A DNA stretch of 64,000 nt from Enoplolaimus lenunculus (GCA_030248215.1 JASANG010002922.1:1-64000); one strand, 5' to 3'; numbered from the stretch's first letter, positions 35,501 through 45,957 are shown. The notes: generated by a model from the letters alone, not told the origin. Program-made: numbers and translations.

Positions 35501-37025
35501 CAACGAAGAATTACTTCTGAACGTCCTGTCGCTTTCGCAAAAGTATGATCTTTCGAGTTTAAAGAAAGCAGTCGAACTCAAAATATCTCGTTGCCTCAAG
35601 TTATCGAATGTGATTAATTGGTGGCATCATGCGAAAATGTTTGATAGTCAAAGTAAGCCAAAGCTCAACGCGTCTGCATTGAACACCAATAGTGAGTAGT
35701 CTTGAACGCCAGTTATTGTTTGGGACAGCGTCCCATGTATAGAACAGGACCGTATCGTTTTCCGGAGGGGCTATAATGATTCTGTTTACGCTTTAGCCAA
35801 ATTTTTTTGCTTAGGCTTAGGCTTAGGCTTAGGCTTAGGCTTAGGAATAGGCTCATCCATGCACTTAGGCTTAGGCTTAGGCTTAGGAATAGGCTTAGGA
35901 ATAGGCTCATCCATACACTTAGGCTTAGGCTTAGGCTTAGGAAAGGCTAATCCATACGCTTAGGCTTAGGTGTAGGCTTAGGCTTAGGCTTAGGCTTAGG
36001 AATAGGCTCATCCATGCACTTAGGCTTAGGCTTAGGCTTAGGCTTAGGAATAGGCTCATCTATGCACTTAGGCTTAGGCTTAGGCTTAGGAATATGCTTA
36101 CACTACTGTTCCGGCCCTATTCTATACATGGGCCGGGACAGCCAGGAGAGCCAGATGAACGTAGACATATCATTTGACAGGAAAGCATGGTAAGATAGTT
36201 GAGACGTTAGGCCAAAGGGCCAATGTTACGTTTAAGACCTTATCTCTAGATTAAGCATATTCTAAGCCTAAGTGGGAAAATAAGTGTTAATCCTAAACCT
36301 AAGCCTACCACTGAGCAAAAACTAGTCCAAAATTTGATCTTACCTTATTGCAGTGGTACAAGAAAACGGGACGACCCAGAGAATGACTATTAATTGAATG
36401 CAAATAAACAGTACCAAATGTTGGACCTCACAATTTGTGGCCATTTCAAAGTTACATGACCTATCACCAACTGAATGCCAACATATCACTCCAGTAGGTT
36501 ATGCGTTGCTGAATATAAAGAAATTGTTTGATTTCAAGGATCCATAAAGTTAAGACTGGTAAGGTAATCAGTATAACCCCTGTGTCACTCGGTTTGTACA
36601 TGTCCCTTCTAAATGCTATACACATTTGAGAATACGTGCACTTATATATTTTAGCTTTACAATCTTCCTGCATACACTACATCGACACAAACCGCGAGCT
36701 GATATTCACATCGCAACAATGGCTTCTACTACAATCCACGTCTCCAAATATTGCCTCCGAGCTTCAACATGCGGTTAGCATCAACCAACATACCACATCG
36801 CTAACGAAGGCGGACGGGACCTTAGAACCAAGGACCAGGGATGGCCCGGGAACGGATCAAGAAATTTCCTCACAACCGGAACTTTTAGAACACGTTTCGA
36901 TACCTTACTCCAGGCGCAGCGCGTCTGATACGCCAGCCGTCGGCTATGAAGGTTATGAGACGGCAAGCTTGAGTAGTAGCAGTTCAAGCGAAGACGGCTT
37001 TGGTAACGCAAGTTGGCCTGCTTAA
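32596..37025 (+). CDS. BTB/POZ-BACK domain protein
   Basis: Four exons, 32596-32917, 34527-34625, 35500-35652, 36655-37025, all in phase, give 314 aa. The BTB fold begins at about residue 60 (LALFRSGMLADCYITV) and includes the hallmark VHKVILSSRSSVFSTMF and HIMLNWMYAP. A BACK-like helical part follows (LLLNVLSLSQKYDLSSLK, then CIHYIDTNRELIFTSQQW). The C-terminal 90 residues are polar and Ser-rich (SLSSSSSSEDG-like). BTB proteins of this type usually form dimers and often act as Cullin-3 adaptors; no MATH, Kelch, ankyrin or zinc-finger part is seen here. The start is the first ATG in the exon (MCQNCHFSARR); upstream exons with another domain are possible. Exon 3 begins only 10 bp after a MITE end. 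Confidence 0.83.
33005..33214. repeat. Two-unit tandem repeat (105 bp)
   Basis: Two copies beginning TTTAGGCTTGTGTTG at 33,005 and 33,110, about 90% alike, each with CGAATTTTTTCCTAAACCTG and GGTGCC(C/T)TATTTCATGGC. Intron 1 of the BTB gene. Confidence 0.8.
33265..33446. mobile_element. MITE, TTAGGC-bearing family, subtype 2
   Basis: Ends GGCCAATGTTACTTTTAGG and CCCCTTAAAGTTACATGGGC(C). Flanked by CTGTATTC and CTATATTC (8 bp, one mismatch). Interior CCTAAG runs (TTAGGC on the other strand). Confidence 0.85.
33906..34002 (+). repeat. tRNA-derived SINE-like sequence (family S)
   Basis: GCTCCTGTAGCTCAGTGG gives a good A-box and GGGGTTCGAATCTCACC a good B-box. The leader CTCGGGCTCGAGCGTC matches the copy at 21,894. 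Lies in a BTB gene intron. Confidence 0.65.
35341..35490. mobile_element. MITE, TTAGGC-bearing family, next to a splice acceptor
   Basis: Ends GATCCATGTATAAACC and TCTTTACATGGGCC, with the conserved GCGGCGGAACAGTAGTATAA and complement near the right end. Only TATTTTAAG separates it from exon 3 of the BTB gene. Confidence 0.8.
35730..36134. mobile_element. MITE, TTAGGC-bearing family, with expanded higher-order array
   Basis: Ends GTCCCATGTATAGAACAGG and CTATTCTATACATGGGCC with a perfect 8-bp target duplication GGGACAGC (35722-35729 and 36135-36142). The interior holds about six units, each a run of two to five TTAGGC hexamers plus a spacer like TTAGGAATAGGCTCATCCAT. Confidence 0.93.
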
Positions 37026-38137
37026 AACTGGTTCAAATGTGTTGGGACTAAATAATGGATTTGATCCTTTAAATCAGGGGTTATAACTGGTGAAAGCTTT
37101 ATGTTTAGTTTACGCTTAAGAAATATGCGACAGTAGCAGAATTGAAAAAAGTTTTGAAATGTTGAACTCGAGTTTCGATTTTCGTTTCTAACCAATCGTA
37201 ATTCAATTTTAGCCGTTTAACTATTTGACATTTCTGTTGGCCGATTAATTGGTATTTGTTTTACATGGCAGTGTACTTGAGTATGAAGAATATGTTCGTT
37301 TTGGATATATCTACTCGTTTTAAGCAATGCCGTTAACTATTTTATTTCCGTAAAGCAGGATGTAACAGAATAATAAAAAAACCGGAAATTCTCTCAAAAT
37401 TACAGTTAAAAATAACGTATATATAATTCGTAATTTTTCATTACAAATAAGCTGCAATTGTTCGATCTGAAATAATAATTATGAAATTCAGCCAAAATGT
37501 TTTAAATTTCGGTGTGTCCGCTGTTTTTATTCTGTAAAAATGTAGAAAGCCAAGTGAATATTTTTGCACGCCTCAATCGTGTTGGCAGAAAAATAAACCA
37601 CTTGTAAAAGCTTTGTACTTGAATATCCGTTTTCCGTTTTCGTTATTTTGATCGATATCCGTTTGAGTTATTTTTGCTATCCGTTAACACCCTGCCCGGC
37701 CAATGTTACTTTAAAGGGCGTAACAGTAGATTAAGCGTTGTCCTAAGTCTAAGCTTCAGCGTTGCCAAAATGTGTTCCTAAATCTAAGCCTAAACCTAAG
37801 CCAAAGCAAAAAATGTAATCTAGAATAAACATATACTCTTTTGTAGACCCACCAGAAATCCGGACGCTCCTTAAAGTAGCATGGGCCCCCTGCCTTATAC
37901 TCAAAATTTCGAAAATAAAATTTACAGCGAATACAGCCATAAAATTTGTACGACGGTGTGGCTCCGCTATTTGAGCAGCAAACATCCATTCCAATATTTT
38001 CGAAGACTACAACAATTCAAATTCAGTGCGTTTCACTACTCAAAATTGGTTTAAAGTCGCAACGACTCACGCTATTCGACACCATAGTGACCATTGATTC
38101 CATGCCAGATCGCTCGAAAATCCTTTGATAGTTTTCG
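37026..38137. other. Intergenic region, BTB gene to fucosyltransferase
   Basis: Converging genes. The only recognisable content is one subtype 2 TTAGGC MITE (37,698-37,887). The rest is AT-rich with no exon I can support. Confidence 0.6.
37698..37887. mobile_element. MITE, TTAGGC-bearing family, subtype 2
   Basis: Ends GGCCAATGTTACTTTAAAGG and CTCCTTAAAGTAGCATGGGC(C). Flanks CCCTGCCC and CCCTGCCT (8 bp, one mismatch). Confidence 0.87.
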
Positions 38138-41017
38138 CTAAACACCTTCCATTCCATACCAGGACGGATGAAAATAATCAGTTCGATTAAGCATTTGATC
38201 CATTTTGCTTCCACGTCGAGGCCAGCCATTGTAGTAAATCACATCCCCGCCGCTCAGGTACCCTGCCCACCAGCTATAAGTCCCCTGACTAATAATTAAA
38301 TGGTTCAGCGACGCTAAAGCACACAGATCAACTTCTCGATACCCTGAATTTGCGTGTACAATCAGACGCTTCGCGCTAGACTCTGTATCGACAGCGTGAG
38401 AACGCCTAGAATCAGTGGAGCCACCATGGGAACTTTCGTTAAGTACCGTGGGAAAATTTTGACGAGCCCAATAGACAGAATCACTAAATACTATATATAC
38501 AATTCGTTTTGAAGGATACCGACGCTCGAATTCGGACATTGCGTTAAGATAGTATAATGGAGGTGCCGCTGTGTGACCATGCTAAACAATAAAACAGTTT
38601 ACTATTTGTTGCATTTTGTACCAAACCGCAAATATAGAGATGGTATCTAGTCTGCTTAGTGCAAATGCGAAGATGTATTGCACTGTATTGTATGCTTACC
38701 GGCAACACACGGCCTACATATACAGTCGACAATAAAAGTAGTTAGCGAGGCGGGTGCGGGCAACCTGGCCTAATTGGAGAGCGTCAGCCTAACGGGCTGT
38801 AAGTTGCCAGTTAGAAACCACCTGTATCCCGCTTTTGCAGCTGCTTGTGATCTAAAGTCGAGGTTCCTACATAGACTGACAAATTGTACTCTAAAGCCTA
38901 CCTCTAAGACTAAAGCATGAGCCTAAGGGTTGTGTTATACTTTACTGTGTCAGATGCCGCTGCGCGCCTCAATGCGTTGCTAGCGAAAATATAGGCAAAA
39001 TCTATCAGGTGGCGTGTGACAGTTTCTATAATAAACAAAGTTTACTGTGCCGCGGGTCGACACACAGCGAGCGCAGCGCAGTTCTAAGCCTTTACCTTGA
39101 ATATGATCGAAAATCTCAGTGAGCGAAAGTAAACAAGAGTCAACAATTGGTTAAGTACCTCAACATTGCGCATATTATGTGTCATATCCATACCATGGCG
39201 TACATGAACTCCGACTAGTGTCACCCGGTTTGAGTCAACTTTCGCTTCTTTAACCGCTGCCTGTATCAGCTTGGCAGCTCTTTGACGAATATCAGGCAAA
39301 AAATCAAACTCTTGTAAAATGTCGCTTCGAATCGTGTCAAAATAACGCCAAGATTGAAAATAACCAAACAATATTACACGATCCGTTGGAGGTCCAGGGT
39401 CCAGAGGGTTGTTGACAGTTAAATTTGTCTCAGATGCTATTTCATCATGACGTGGGCGGTGTAAAAGAGCGTCTTTGGCGTATTTGTTAATTACCCGGCC
39501 GGATTTTGAGTATAGAATGTGATTTGTTTGGCTCTCGGAGGTACTTGAGCTGTTCGTAGTCAAATTCACTGCAAGCCAATCGACTACAGGCAGATAGTAA
39601 CGGCAACAGTCTCGAGCGTAAACTCGTCGCCAGCGCGCTAACCGCACTACTCTATCCAGAGTAACGTTGTTGGCGAGTTTTGCGGCTGGAAGCCAAAATG
39701 CGCGTCTGAAAATATTTATTTAGCAAAACACATTATAGAGCTTTAACTCTTGCAGCACGTCAAGATACTGGACCCCCATGCAGAAACCCCCAAACCTAAT
39801 TCGATGTCCCCAAATATAATTTTCTGCGGACGCCCCTGGCCCAGACCAAAAATTTCCACTGTCTTAAAATAGCAAAAATACTTATTTTGCACACTTTGCT
39901 CCATATCGCATATTTAAACTTAAGCCTCAGCCAAAGGAACATAAGCAATGCCTTAGGCTTGCTTAATCTTGCTTCAGGTTTTACTTAGACTTACTTAGAC
40001 GTGTGTAAGCGTTTTCCTAAGCTGAAGCGAAAATATGAGGGAACCACAACAAACAGCCAAAAAAAAACTACACCGAACCTCAATAAAATGTTATTCGGAA
40101 TGATAATATTTGCGTTGGACGGCTTTGAAAGTGCATACATTGACGCATACTGAAACATTAAATTGCCAAGTCCAGGACTGAACGAAAAGTTTGCGGTGAG
40201 CAACGGAACACCAGACGATTGGACTAGAGTTGAGATCTGAGCAACGAGCGGTGTTGCCGGTGTCGGCCACGGTGGTGGCTTTGGAATATCGTCTCCTGAA
40301 AAAAAATATTTTTTAAAGCAATTTTATCCATAATATTTTTGACGATTTGTTGGGCCCATGTATAGGGCTGGATCGTTTTCCGGAGGGGCTATAATAGAGT
40401 CAGTTTGAAGTTTAGACTAATTATTTTTTGCTTAGGCTTAGGCTTAGGATTAGGAATAGACTCATCCGTACGCCTTTACATGGGCCACGATTTAGAACTA
40501 CGGAGAAGTCACAGAATACGAATTAAACTTTAACTCGGTGAACTTCTGAGTTATTAAAAGTGTTCCGACACCAGCTGCGAAAAAAACTTGCACGTGTGAA
40601 TAACATGTTCTTTGTAAACGGCCCTACTGTCCGAAGTGCACACAATCCTGGATGGATAAAAAACGCGATTAGCAGGCTTTGCAGAATACCTTCCAGATCT
40701 TAGAGGTCAAAAAATGTCTTTCACATGAAGGTTTTATAAACTCTCACAATCTGAAATATTGGCCACATCCCTGAGTTACCTTGCGGAAATACTCGTGACT
40801 TGGTAAGCACAAAACGTTGTAAAACACGTTGATCAATGTTACCCCGTCGTATGAATGATCCCGGATTATGGATTTGGACGTAATCAGACAGATTGAGTAG
40901 CATTGCAATGCAAATAATAAATAGAACAATTGCAGCAATGAGACATGCTGAAAAATTAATAACATCCTCCGCGTCGAACCCTCCGAAGAGACATCGAAAT
41001 CCATCGCAGAGGTTCAA
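38138..41017 (-). CDS. GT11 galactoside alpha-1,2-fucosyltransferase-like
   Basis: Golgi enzyme family that adds fucose from GDP-fucose to galactose. Exons in transcription order: 40780-41017, 40079-40295, 39159-39705, 38138-38581; phases match and give 481 aa. Type II topology: a short N-terminal tail, a membrane segment at about 22-44 (CLIAAIVLFIICIAMLL), a Pro-rich stem (PKPPPWPTPATP), then the catalytic domain. Family landmarks in order: GLGNLMFQYASMYALS, GYFQSWRYFD (about 265-274), GVHVRHGMDM (317-326), and near the end IISQGTYSWWAGYLSGGD. The usual H-x-R-R-x-D motif reads HVRHGMD, so the second Arg is His. The intron donor at 40,078 (AG/GTTCGG) is weak but needed for frame. Sequon NLT and NSS sites suggest N-glycosylation. 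The first 41 residues and the membrane segment fix the start. Confidence 0.9.
38756..38832 (+). repeat. tRNA-like repeat (family T)
   Basis: GCGGG pairs with CCCGC at the ends. A-box-like TGGCCTAATTGG, and a CAGCC/GGCTG anticodon-like stem. The B-box position is degraded (GTTAGAAACCA). Leader and trailer match the copy at 30,946. Lies in a fucosyltransferase intron, antisense. Confidence 0.55.
40353..40486. mobile_element. MITE, TTAGGC-bearing family, short copy
   Basis: Left end GGCCCATGTATAGGGC, right end CCTTTACATGGGCC. ACGATTTG before and ACGATTTA after the element may be the target duplication, with three extra bases at the left. The right subterminal part is missing. Confidence 0.75.
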
Positions 41018-41042
41018 CTGAGGTTTGTTGGTTACTTGACGA

Positions 41043-41228
41043 GGCCCATGTTACTTTAAGGGGCGCGTCCAGGTTTCTGGTGGGTCCATAAAAGAGTAGT
41101 TTTAGATTCTAGATTACATTTTTCGCTTAGGATTAGGCTTAGGAACACTGTTTTGCAACGCTTAGGTTTAGGCTTAGGCTTGGGAATACGCTTCATCTAC
41201 TGTTACGCCCCTTAAAGTAACATTGACC
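41043..41228. mobile_element. MITE, TTAGGC-bearing family, subtype 2
   Basis: Ends GGCCCATGTTACTTTAAGGG and GCCCCTTAAAGTAACATTGA(CC). Flanks CTTGACGA and CTTTACGA (8 bp, one mismatch). Orientation opposite to the 37,698 copy. Confidence 0.87.
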
Positions 41229-41746
41229 CTTTACGAGATCTGGTGTCGTTCAATGATTGGCCAATTTTTTGAGAAGATAATTCTTTTATGCCTAGACTTG
41301 TGAGTTTGTTGTTGTTTGTTCAAAGGGGGTGGCCACGTTCCGTCAGGAAATTTTGTTGCGATTACATTTCGAGAATAAAACAATGTCTAAAAGTATTTTC
41401 GCCAACGAGCGTAGCGAATAAGAAAATTGTTTCAACTTCTGTAGGCTGGTTATTCTACAGCCTGTAAAAGTATCTTTTTTATAAGTCGGTCGAAATTTCG
41501 CGAAAATATATTCCGTCTATTTCCGTGTATACGCCCTTGGACAAAAGATCAGTTTGTTTACCTTTGAAGCATCGTAACGCGACAGAATTAACAAACATTT
41601 ATCGGCAAATGCCTAAAACTACTTTAAAAATCGGCTAATTTTATTCAATTATTTACTACTTTCTTAATTTGAGTAAATTTAAAAACCATAAAATACATCC
41701 GTTTAGTATTCGAAGAATTCCACTTTGGCACTAAAATTGTAGCCTT

Positions 41747-41990
41747 GGCCCATATTCTCAAATGCGCGCAGTAACTATCATCAGTATAGTAATCGATTTT
41801 CAAACGCATTTATTGCAGTTGTTGAGCTTAAAATTGGTACAGGAGCAGATCAAATTATATGCGAAAAACATGATGAATTTTGCGTCTCGGCATTCACTGG
41901 TTCGATAGTTACAAGACATACCTCCAGTATTCACTGGTTCGAAAGTTACAAAATATATCTCCAACTGGTGATAGTTGCTACACACATTTG
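41747..41990. mobile_element. MITE family D
   Basis: GGCCCATATTCTCAAATG at the left and CTACACACATTTGG at the right. Inside, ATTGCAGTTGTTGAGCTT and a partly duplicated segment CATTCACTGGTTCGA(A/T)AGTT match the family. Confidence 0.65.
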
Positions 41991-42038
41991 GTGCCCGTAT
42001 TTACGTCGGGTCAAAAAACAAAGCGCCTTTCACGTTTT

Positions 42039-42198
42039 TGCCAATATAAAGAACACGGGCGGAACAGTATTATAAGCATATTCCTAAGCCTAAGCATAAG
42101 CCTAAGCCACAGCCAAGCAAAACAAATAGTCTAAAGCTTAAGCTTATTCATTTCTAGTCCGGCAGAAAAACGTTCCGCCCCTGATCTTTACATGGGCC
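42039..42198. mobile_element. MITE, TTAGGC-bearing family, complete
   Basis: TGCCAATATAAAGAAC at the left, TGATCTTTACATGGGCC at the right, with a perfect 8-bp target duplication CACGTTTT (42031-42038 and 42199-42206). Confidence 0.88.
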
Positions 42199-42327
42199 CA
42201 CGTTTTTGAATAAAGGGTTCATATTTACTCTTCAAAAACTGGTTTTTGACAAATGTTAAAGCGCTCTACTTTACAAAAACGCGTTTTCTAACATGTTGTT
42301 TGAATTACAAAATGCGGTTGAGATATG

Positions 42328-42786
42328 GACCCGTGTAAAGATTATGAATAGGCACCGGATATCCGGATATGAAAAATATCCCGATATGTATCCGAAATGA
42401 AACGTGTATCCGCATATCCAAATATCCGAAATGTTTTTGTCTAAAAAATTTTTGGAATAATTTGCATGGTTTCACCACCAAAGTAGCCGGAGCCGAAACT
42501 CAAAAAACACAAAATCGAGTTTCGCATATCCGAAATAGAAAATTTAATTTCGGATATCCGGATAAGAATTGCCAGATATCCGGATATAAAAAATATCTGA
42601 TGCCCATCACTAGTAAGGATCAGAGGTCGGAACGTATTTCTGCGAAGCTGAAATGGAGTAAGCTTAAGCTTTAGACTAATTTTTTACTTAGGCTTAGGCA
42701 TAAGTTCAATGTTACGCTTAGGCTTCGGCTTACGATTAAGAAAATGCTTGTGATACTGTTCCGGCCTTGTTTTTTTGACATTGGCC
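42328..42786. mobile_element. MITE, TTAGGC-bearing family, interrupted by a hAT MITE
   Basis: Flanks GAGATATG and GAAATATG (8 bp, one mismatch). The left end GACCCGTGTAAAGAT is cut after 15 bp by a second element (42343-42612). GGATCAGAGG then resumes and runs through TTAGGC repeats to GACATTGGCC. Confidence 0.88.
42343..42612. mobile_element. hAT-type MITE (CCGGATATCC), nested
   Basis: Ends TATGAATAGGCACCGGATAT and the complement of TAGTGATGGGCATCAGATAT, a common hAT end pattern. Target duplication GTAAAGAT and GTAAGGAT (8 bp, one mismatch) lies within the end of the host MITE. Interior rich in GGATATCCGGATA. Confidence 0.88.
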
Positions 42787-43679
42787 GAAATATGCTTCGA
42801 TTTTTGACACTAGATAGCTTAAAAACAATGCAATCTTTTGGATAAACGGTTAAAATTTTACAATTTCGTTTTTACTGCGGACAATTTGTATAATTTGGAG
42901 ATGACAAACGCCAGCAAAGATATTAAAATGTTTTTTGTGAAATGTGAAAAATAATTGCATTTCAAACACAAACTTAAAATACAAAGCATTTATGATGTCT
43001 GAATGTTCACCTTTGGTCGAGTATAGTTTTCAATTTCAACCCTGAATTTAAATATAAAACACACATCTGGAGCAATTAAAAGTTTAAAATACTACGTTTC
43101 TTACACAAAATCAACTTCAAATGTACAAAAATTCCGCTGTATTTTTTTTGCTTTCAAACTTTGCTTTTCTGAAATGACAAAATAATAATATTATGTGGCT
43201 TGTTTTGGCTATTTTGGAGTGTTTTTATGATTTTTCATTTCAAAATGTATTAACGTTGCAATTGCTGGTATAGAATGTATTTCAGCAATTGATCAAACTG
43301 CAATTAGCGAACAGGAATGTATTATCTCTACAGGCATTTACAAGTCTCTTGTAGTTGGCAGGGTCCTATACTCAAAGCCAGTGCCAAGGAAAAAAGTCTA
43401 CCGAATCCCAGGACGGCTGGATATTTTGTGGGTCATAGGTGCTGGATCGGAGTGGGTGACTCCAACATCCATATTTTGTTTAGAATTTTATTCGTACCAT
43501 GTGATTGTGGAATAAACGTAAATTCAAGCATGACAAGGCGTTACCGATAATATTTATCTCTGTCTATGACTTCTGATACTTCAATGTGTGGCTCAGGGCG
43601 TTTTTACTACGATTATTTTTTTATTGCTGATTAGCTGTTTTAGCACTTTTGTCTTTATTTGACGGGTTGGTTGGAACTT

Positions 43680-43788
43680 TATTATTATTATTATTACTAT
43701 TATTAATTATTATTATTAATTATTATTATTAATTATTATTACTATTATTAATTATTATTATTATTATTATTGTTGTTGTTATATTATT
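43680..43788. repeat. ATT/TAATTATT microsatellite
   Basis: Runs of TTA/ATT with interspersed TTAATT, ending in TTGTTGTTG. Confidence 0.9.
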
Positions 43789-43844
43789 ACCTACAACAAT
43801 TTCTTCATGTTATGTGGCGTACAAAATTACTGTACGGTTTTAGA

Positions 43845-43920
43845 ACCCGCTCGGGCTTGAGCTTCAAGCTTCTACAGCTGAGACGGTATACGTCGTGTAG
43901 GTGGCTCTGCCACTCTTAAA
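43845..43920 (+). repeat. tRNA-derived SINE-like sequence (family S), degraded
   Basis: CCCGCTCGGGCTTGAGCTTCAAGCTTCTACAGCTGAGA... follows the layout of the copies at 21,894 and 33,906 (leader then A-box), but the B-box is not recognisable. Confidence 0.4.
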
Positions 43921-44159
43921 CCTTTTTCAAACTAAAAACTAAAATCTAAAATAAAACCCTATATCAAAACCACACCTTAAGGGAGTCCCTGGCTCCACCT
44001 AGCCTCTCGTAGAACTTAAGTTAGGCTTAGGCGTTGCTACAAGGTGTAGAAATTATAAAATGCATGCTATGGCGGCTGTGTCCGCAGTGTCAAACTTACC
44101 TGGGCCCTGCGTGGCCATTGAATAATATTTTATATTGTTTTGGCCGTATTTGCTGAAAG

Positions 44160-44799
44160 GACATAGCTAGGCTATGTCAGCACCAAAATGGTGCTCGTTT
44201 ATTGGGTGTTGTACCGGTTATTGTTGTTGTTGTTGTAGGTGGAGTGTTGTACAGGGTGTGTGGCTCTGGACCTCAACCGCATAGCGGACACCCAATTGTG
44301 GGTGTCGGCGAAATGCAAATGAGGTCGAGATGCCGAAAAGGGTAGCCAGGACCGGAATCAGTATTGCATTCTTAGCTGGTGGAAACGGTTGTTAATTTTT
44401 GGTCTCAGATATTTGGTGCGCATATATAGTTTTATTTGACCTACTTTGTTGGACTTGAACGGATCGCGGTAAGTAAGATTGAATTAGATTAGGTTAGTTA
44501 TAGTCACGGTGGCACAAGGATGTGAAGGAAACTACGGAGTATTGGTTTAGTCGGCATTGTGCAAGGCGCGGAAATTACCCAGTATTGGATACTGGTGTCA
44601 TGTGTTAAAGGAGAAACTTGGGAATTACCGGAGAACCTGGGAAAAGTAGTCTAATAAATCTAACGGGGTTAGATTTATTATTCTACAACGGCTGGGCCAA
44701 ATCTAACGGGGTTAGATTGGTCGGAAATTTGATGTAACTCTAACGGGGTTAGAGTACACGGTTTAACAGGGTGTGATTCTAACGGGGTTAGAATTGCAC
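44160..44799. repeat. Array of perfect short-loop hairpins
   Basis: At least nine perfect or near-perfect inverted repeats with 3-4 base loops. 44160-44178 (GACATAGC/GCTATGTC, loop TAG) directly abuts 44179-44195 (AGCACCA/TGGTGCT, loop AAA). 44269-44326 is a closed stem GACCTCA/TGAGGTC holding CCGC-ATA-GCGG and ACACCCA-ATTG-TGGGTGT. 44579-44595 is CCAGTAT-TGG-ATACTGG. Four hairpins share CTAAC-GGG-GTTAG: 44652-44680 (13-bp stem), 44695-44722, 44733-44758 and 44771-44799 (13 pairs, two G-U). Their outer stems differ but still pair. No coding sequence accounts for it. Confidence 0.85.
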
Positions 44800-45332
44800 G
44801 GATTTTGGAAAACGGCAAAAGTATTGGGAACGGTACAGCCAGTGGCTGGATTAAACCAGATTCAGGCGTCGGCTTTAAGGATTCCGGCTCAGGTTGCCAG
44901 TTAAATTGCATAATCTGTGATTTACTGGTGTTAAATATTGGATATTGGTATTGTACAGGATTTGGGTTGGGGTTCAGTAAACATTTACCGGCCGCGTTTT
45001 ACTAAATCAGAGCGATAAGCATACATCGAGGTAAAGAACTATACAGGAGATACAGGATACAAGGCTTAGTCAAAATCACGAACTTCTCACACGTCGCACA
45101 GCCAAAAGCCTTTCAGCTGAAATCCTTGCTTGAAACTTAAGATAAAAGTCGATATGAAAAATATTCACGCAGGAAAGACTTGAATCAATGCATAATATTC
45201 CGTAACATGAAATTGACAAATTTTATATCTCGTAGATTAAAAATAACAGGCGCAAACGAATATATTAATAGTACTGCAAGTTTAACCGTTGCAAAATTAA
45301 ATATTACCATTGTTTAACACTGCAAACGTGCA

Positions 45333-45480
45333 ATATATATGTATATATATGTATATGTATGTATGTATATATATTTATATACATACATACATATACATAT
45401 ATATACATATATATACATATATATATATGTATATATATGTATATGTATGTATGTATATATATTTATATATAATATATAAA
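45333..45480. repeat. TATG/TACA microsatellite palindrome
   Basis: Alternating ATATATGTATATG and TATACATACATAC blocks that are inverted copies of each other, with a further copy of the first block at the end. Confidence 0.85.
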
Positions 45481-45957
45481 ATTAAAAAAATCGCAAAATA
45501 ATTACGCAACAAAACATTACAAATTGCTGCTGAAATCTAGTTCAAGATCAACACATTGTCACGATCACGCGTTACAAAACTATAAAATTTTTTTGGGTTT
45601 ATTAGGATGGAGATACACGTGAACAACGGGACTGCTGAACAATTATATGGCAGTTTTTAATAGTTAAAAAATTATAGAAAACTTCGAACAAAATAAACTA
45701 AAATCGAAGTAAAGTTCTGGGTTTTTGTGCACTATTGCCCAAAGGCTTAGGTTTACGCTTAGGTTTCAGGAACTGATTAAGTCTAAGCCTAAACGTTTGA
45801 ATAAGCCTTTAGCTGTAACGTTTAGCTCTGAGCCTATGCTTAAACTTTAAATGTGAGGGCAAATGTGTATGAGCTGAGTACTGGACTGATTAGATATATT
45901 TTGATCCGGACAATATATCGCAGTATCATAGTAGCAATTTAGCATTTATTTCTATTA

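Noticed and set aside
35810-36110. Interstitial telomere or chromosome end
   Set aside because: The TTAGGC runs lie between MITE ends with an 8-bp target duplication and recur at many sites inside genes, so they belong to the transposon family.
36781-37011. Antisense open frame in the last BTB exon
   Set aside because: The plus frame continues the BTB/BACK protein in phase across four exons; the antisense frame has no support.
41880-42134. Open frame across family D and TTAGGC MITE junction
   Set aside because: It runs through two unrelated repeats and ends in CCTAAG-type low-complexity residues.
44160-44799. CRISPR-like array
   Set aside because: The four repeats are short palindromes at uneven spacing with no unique equal-length spacers, and the host is an animal.
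44150-45120. Retroelement terminal repeat or leader around the hairpin array
   Set aside because: No matching second copy, no clear terminal TG/CA unit with a target duplication, and no associated coding sequence in the window.
45310-45501. Tyr/Ile-rich small protein
   Set aside because: Translation of a TA/ATGT microsatellite.
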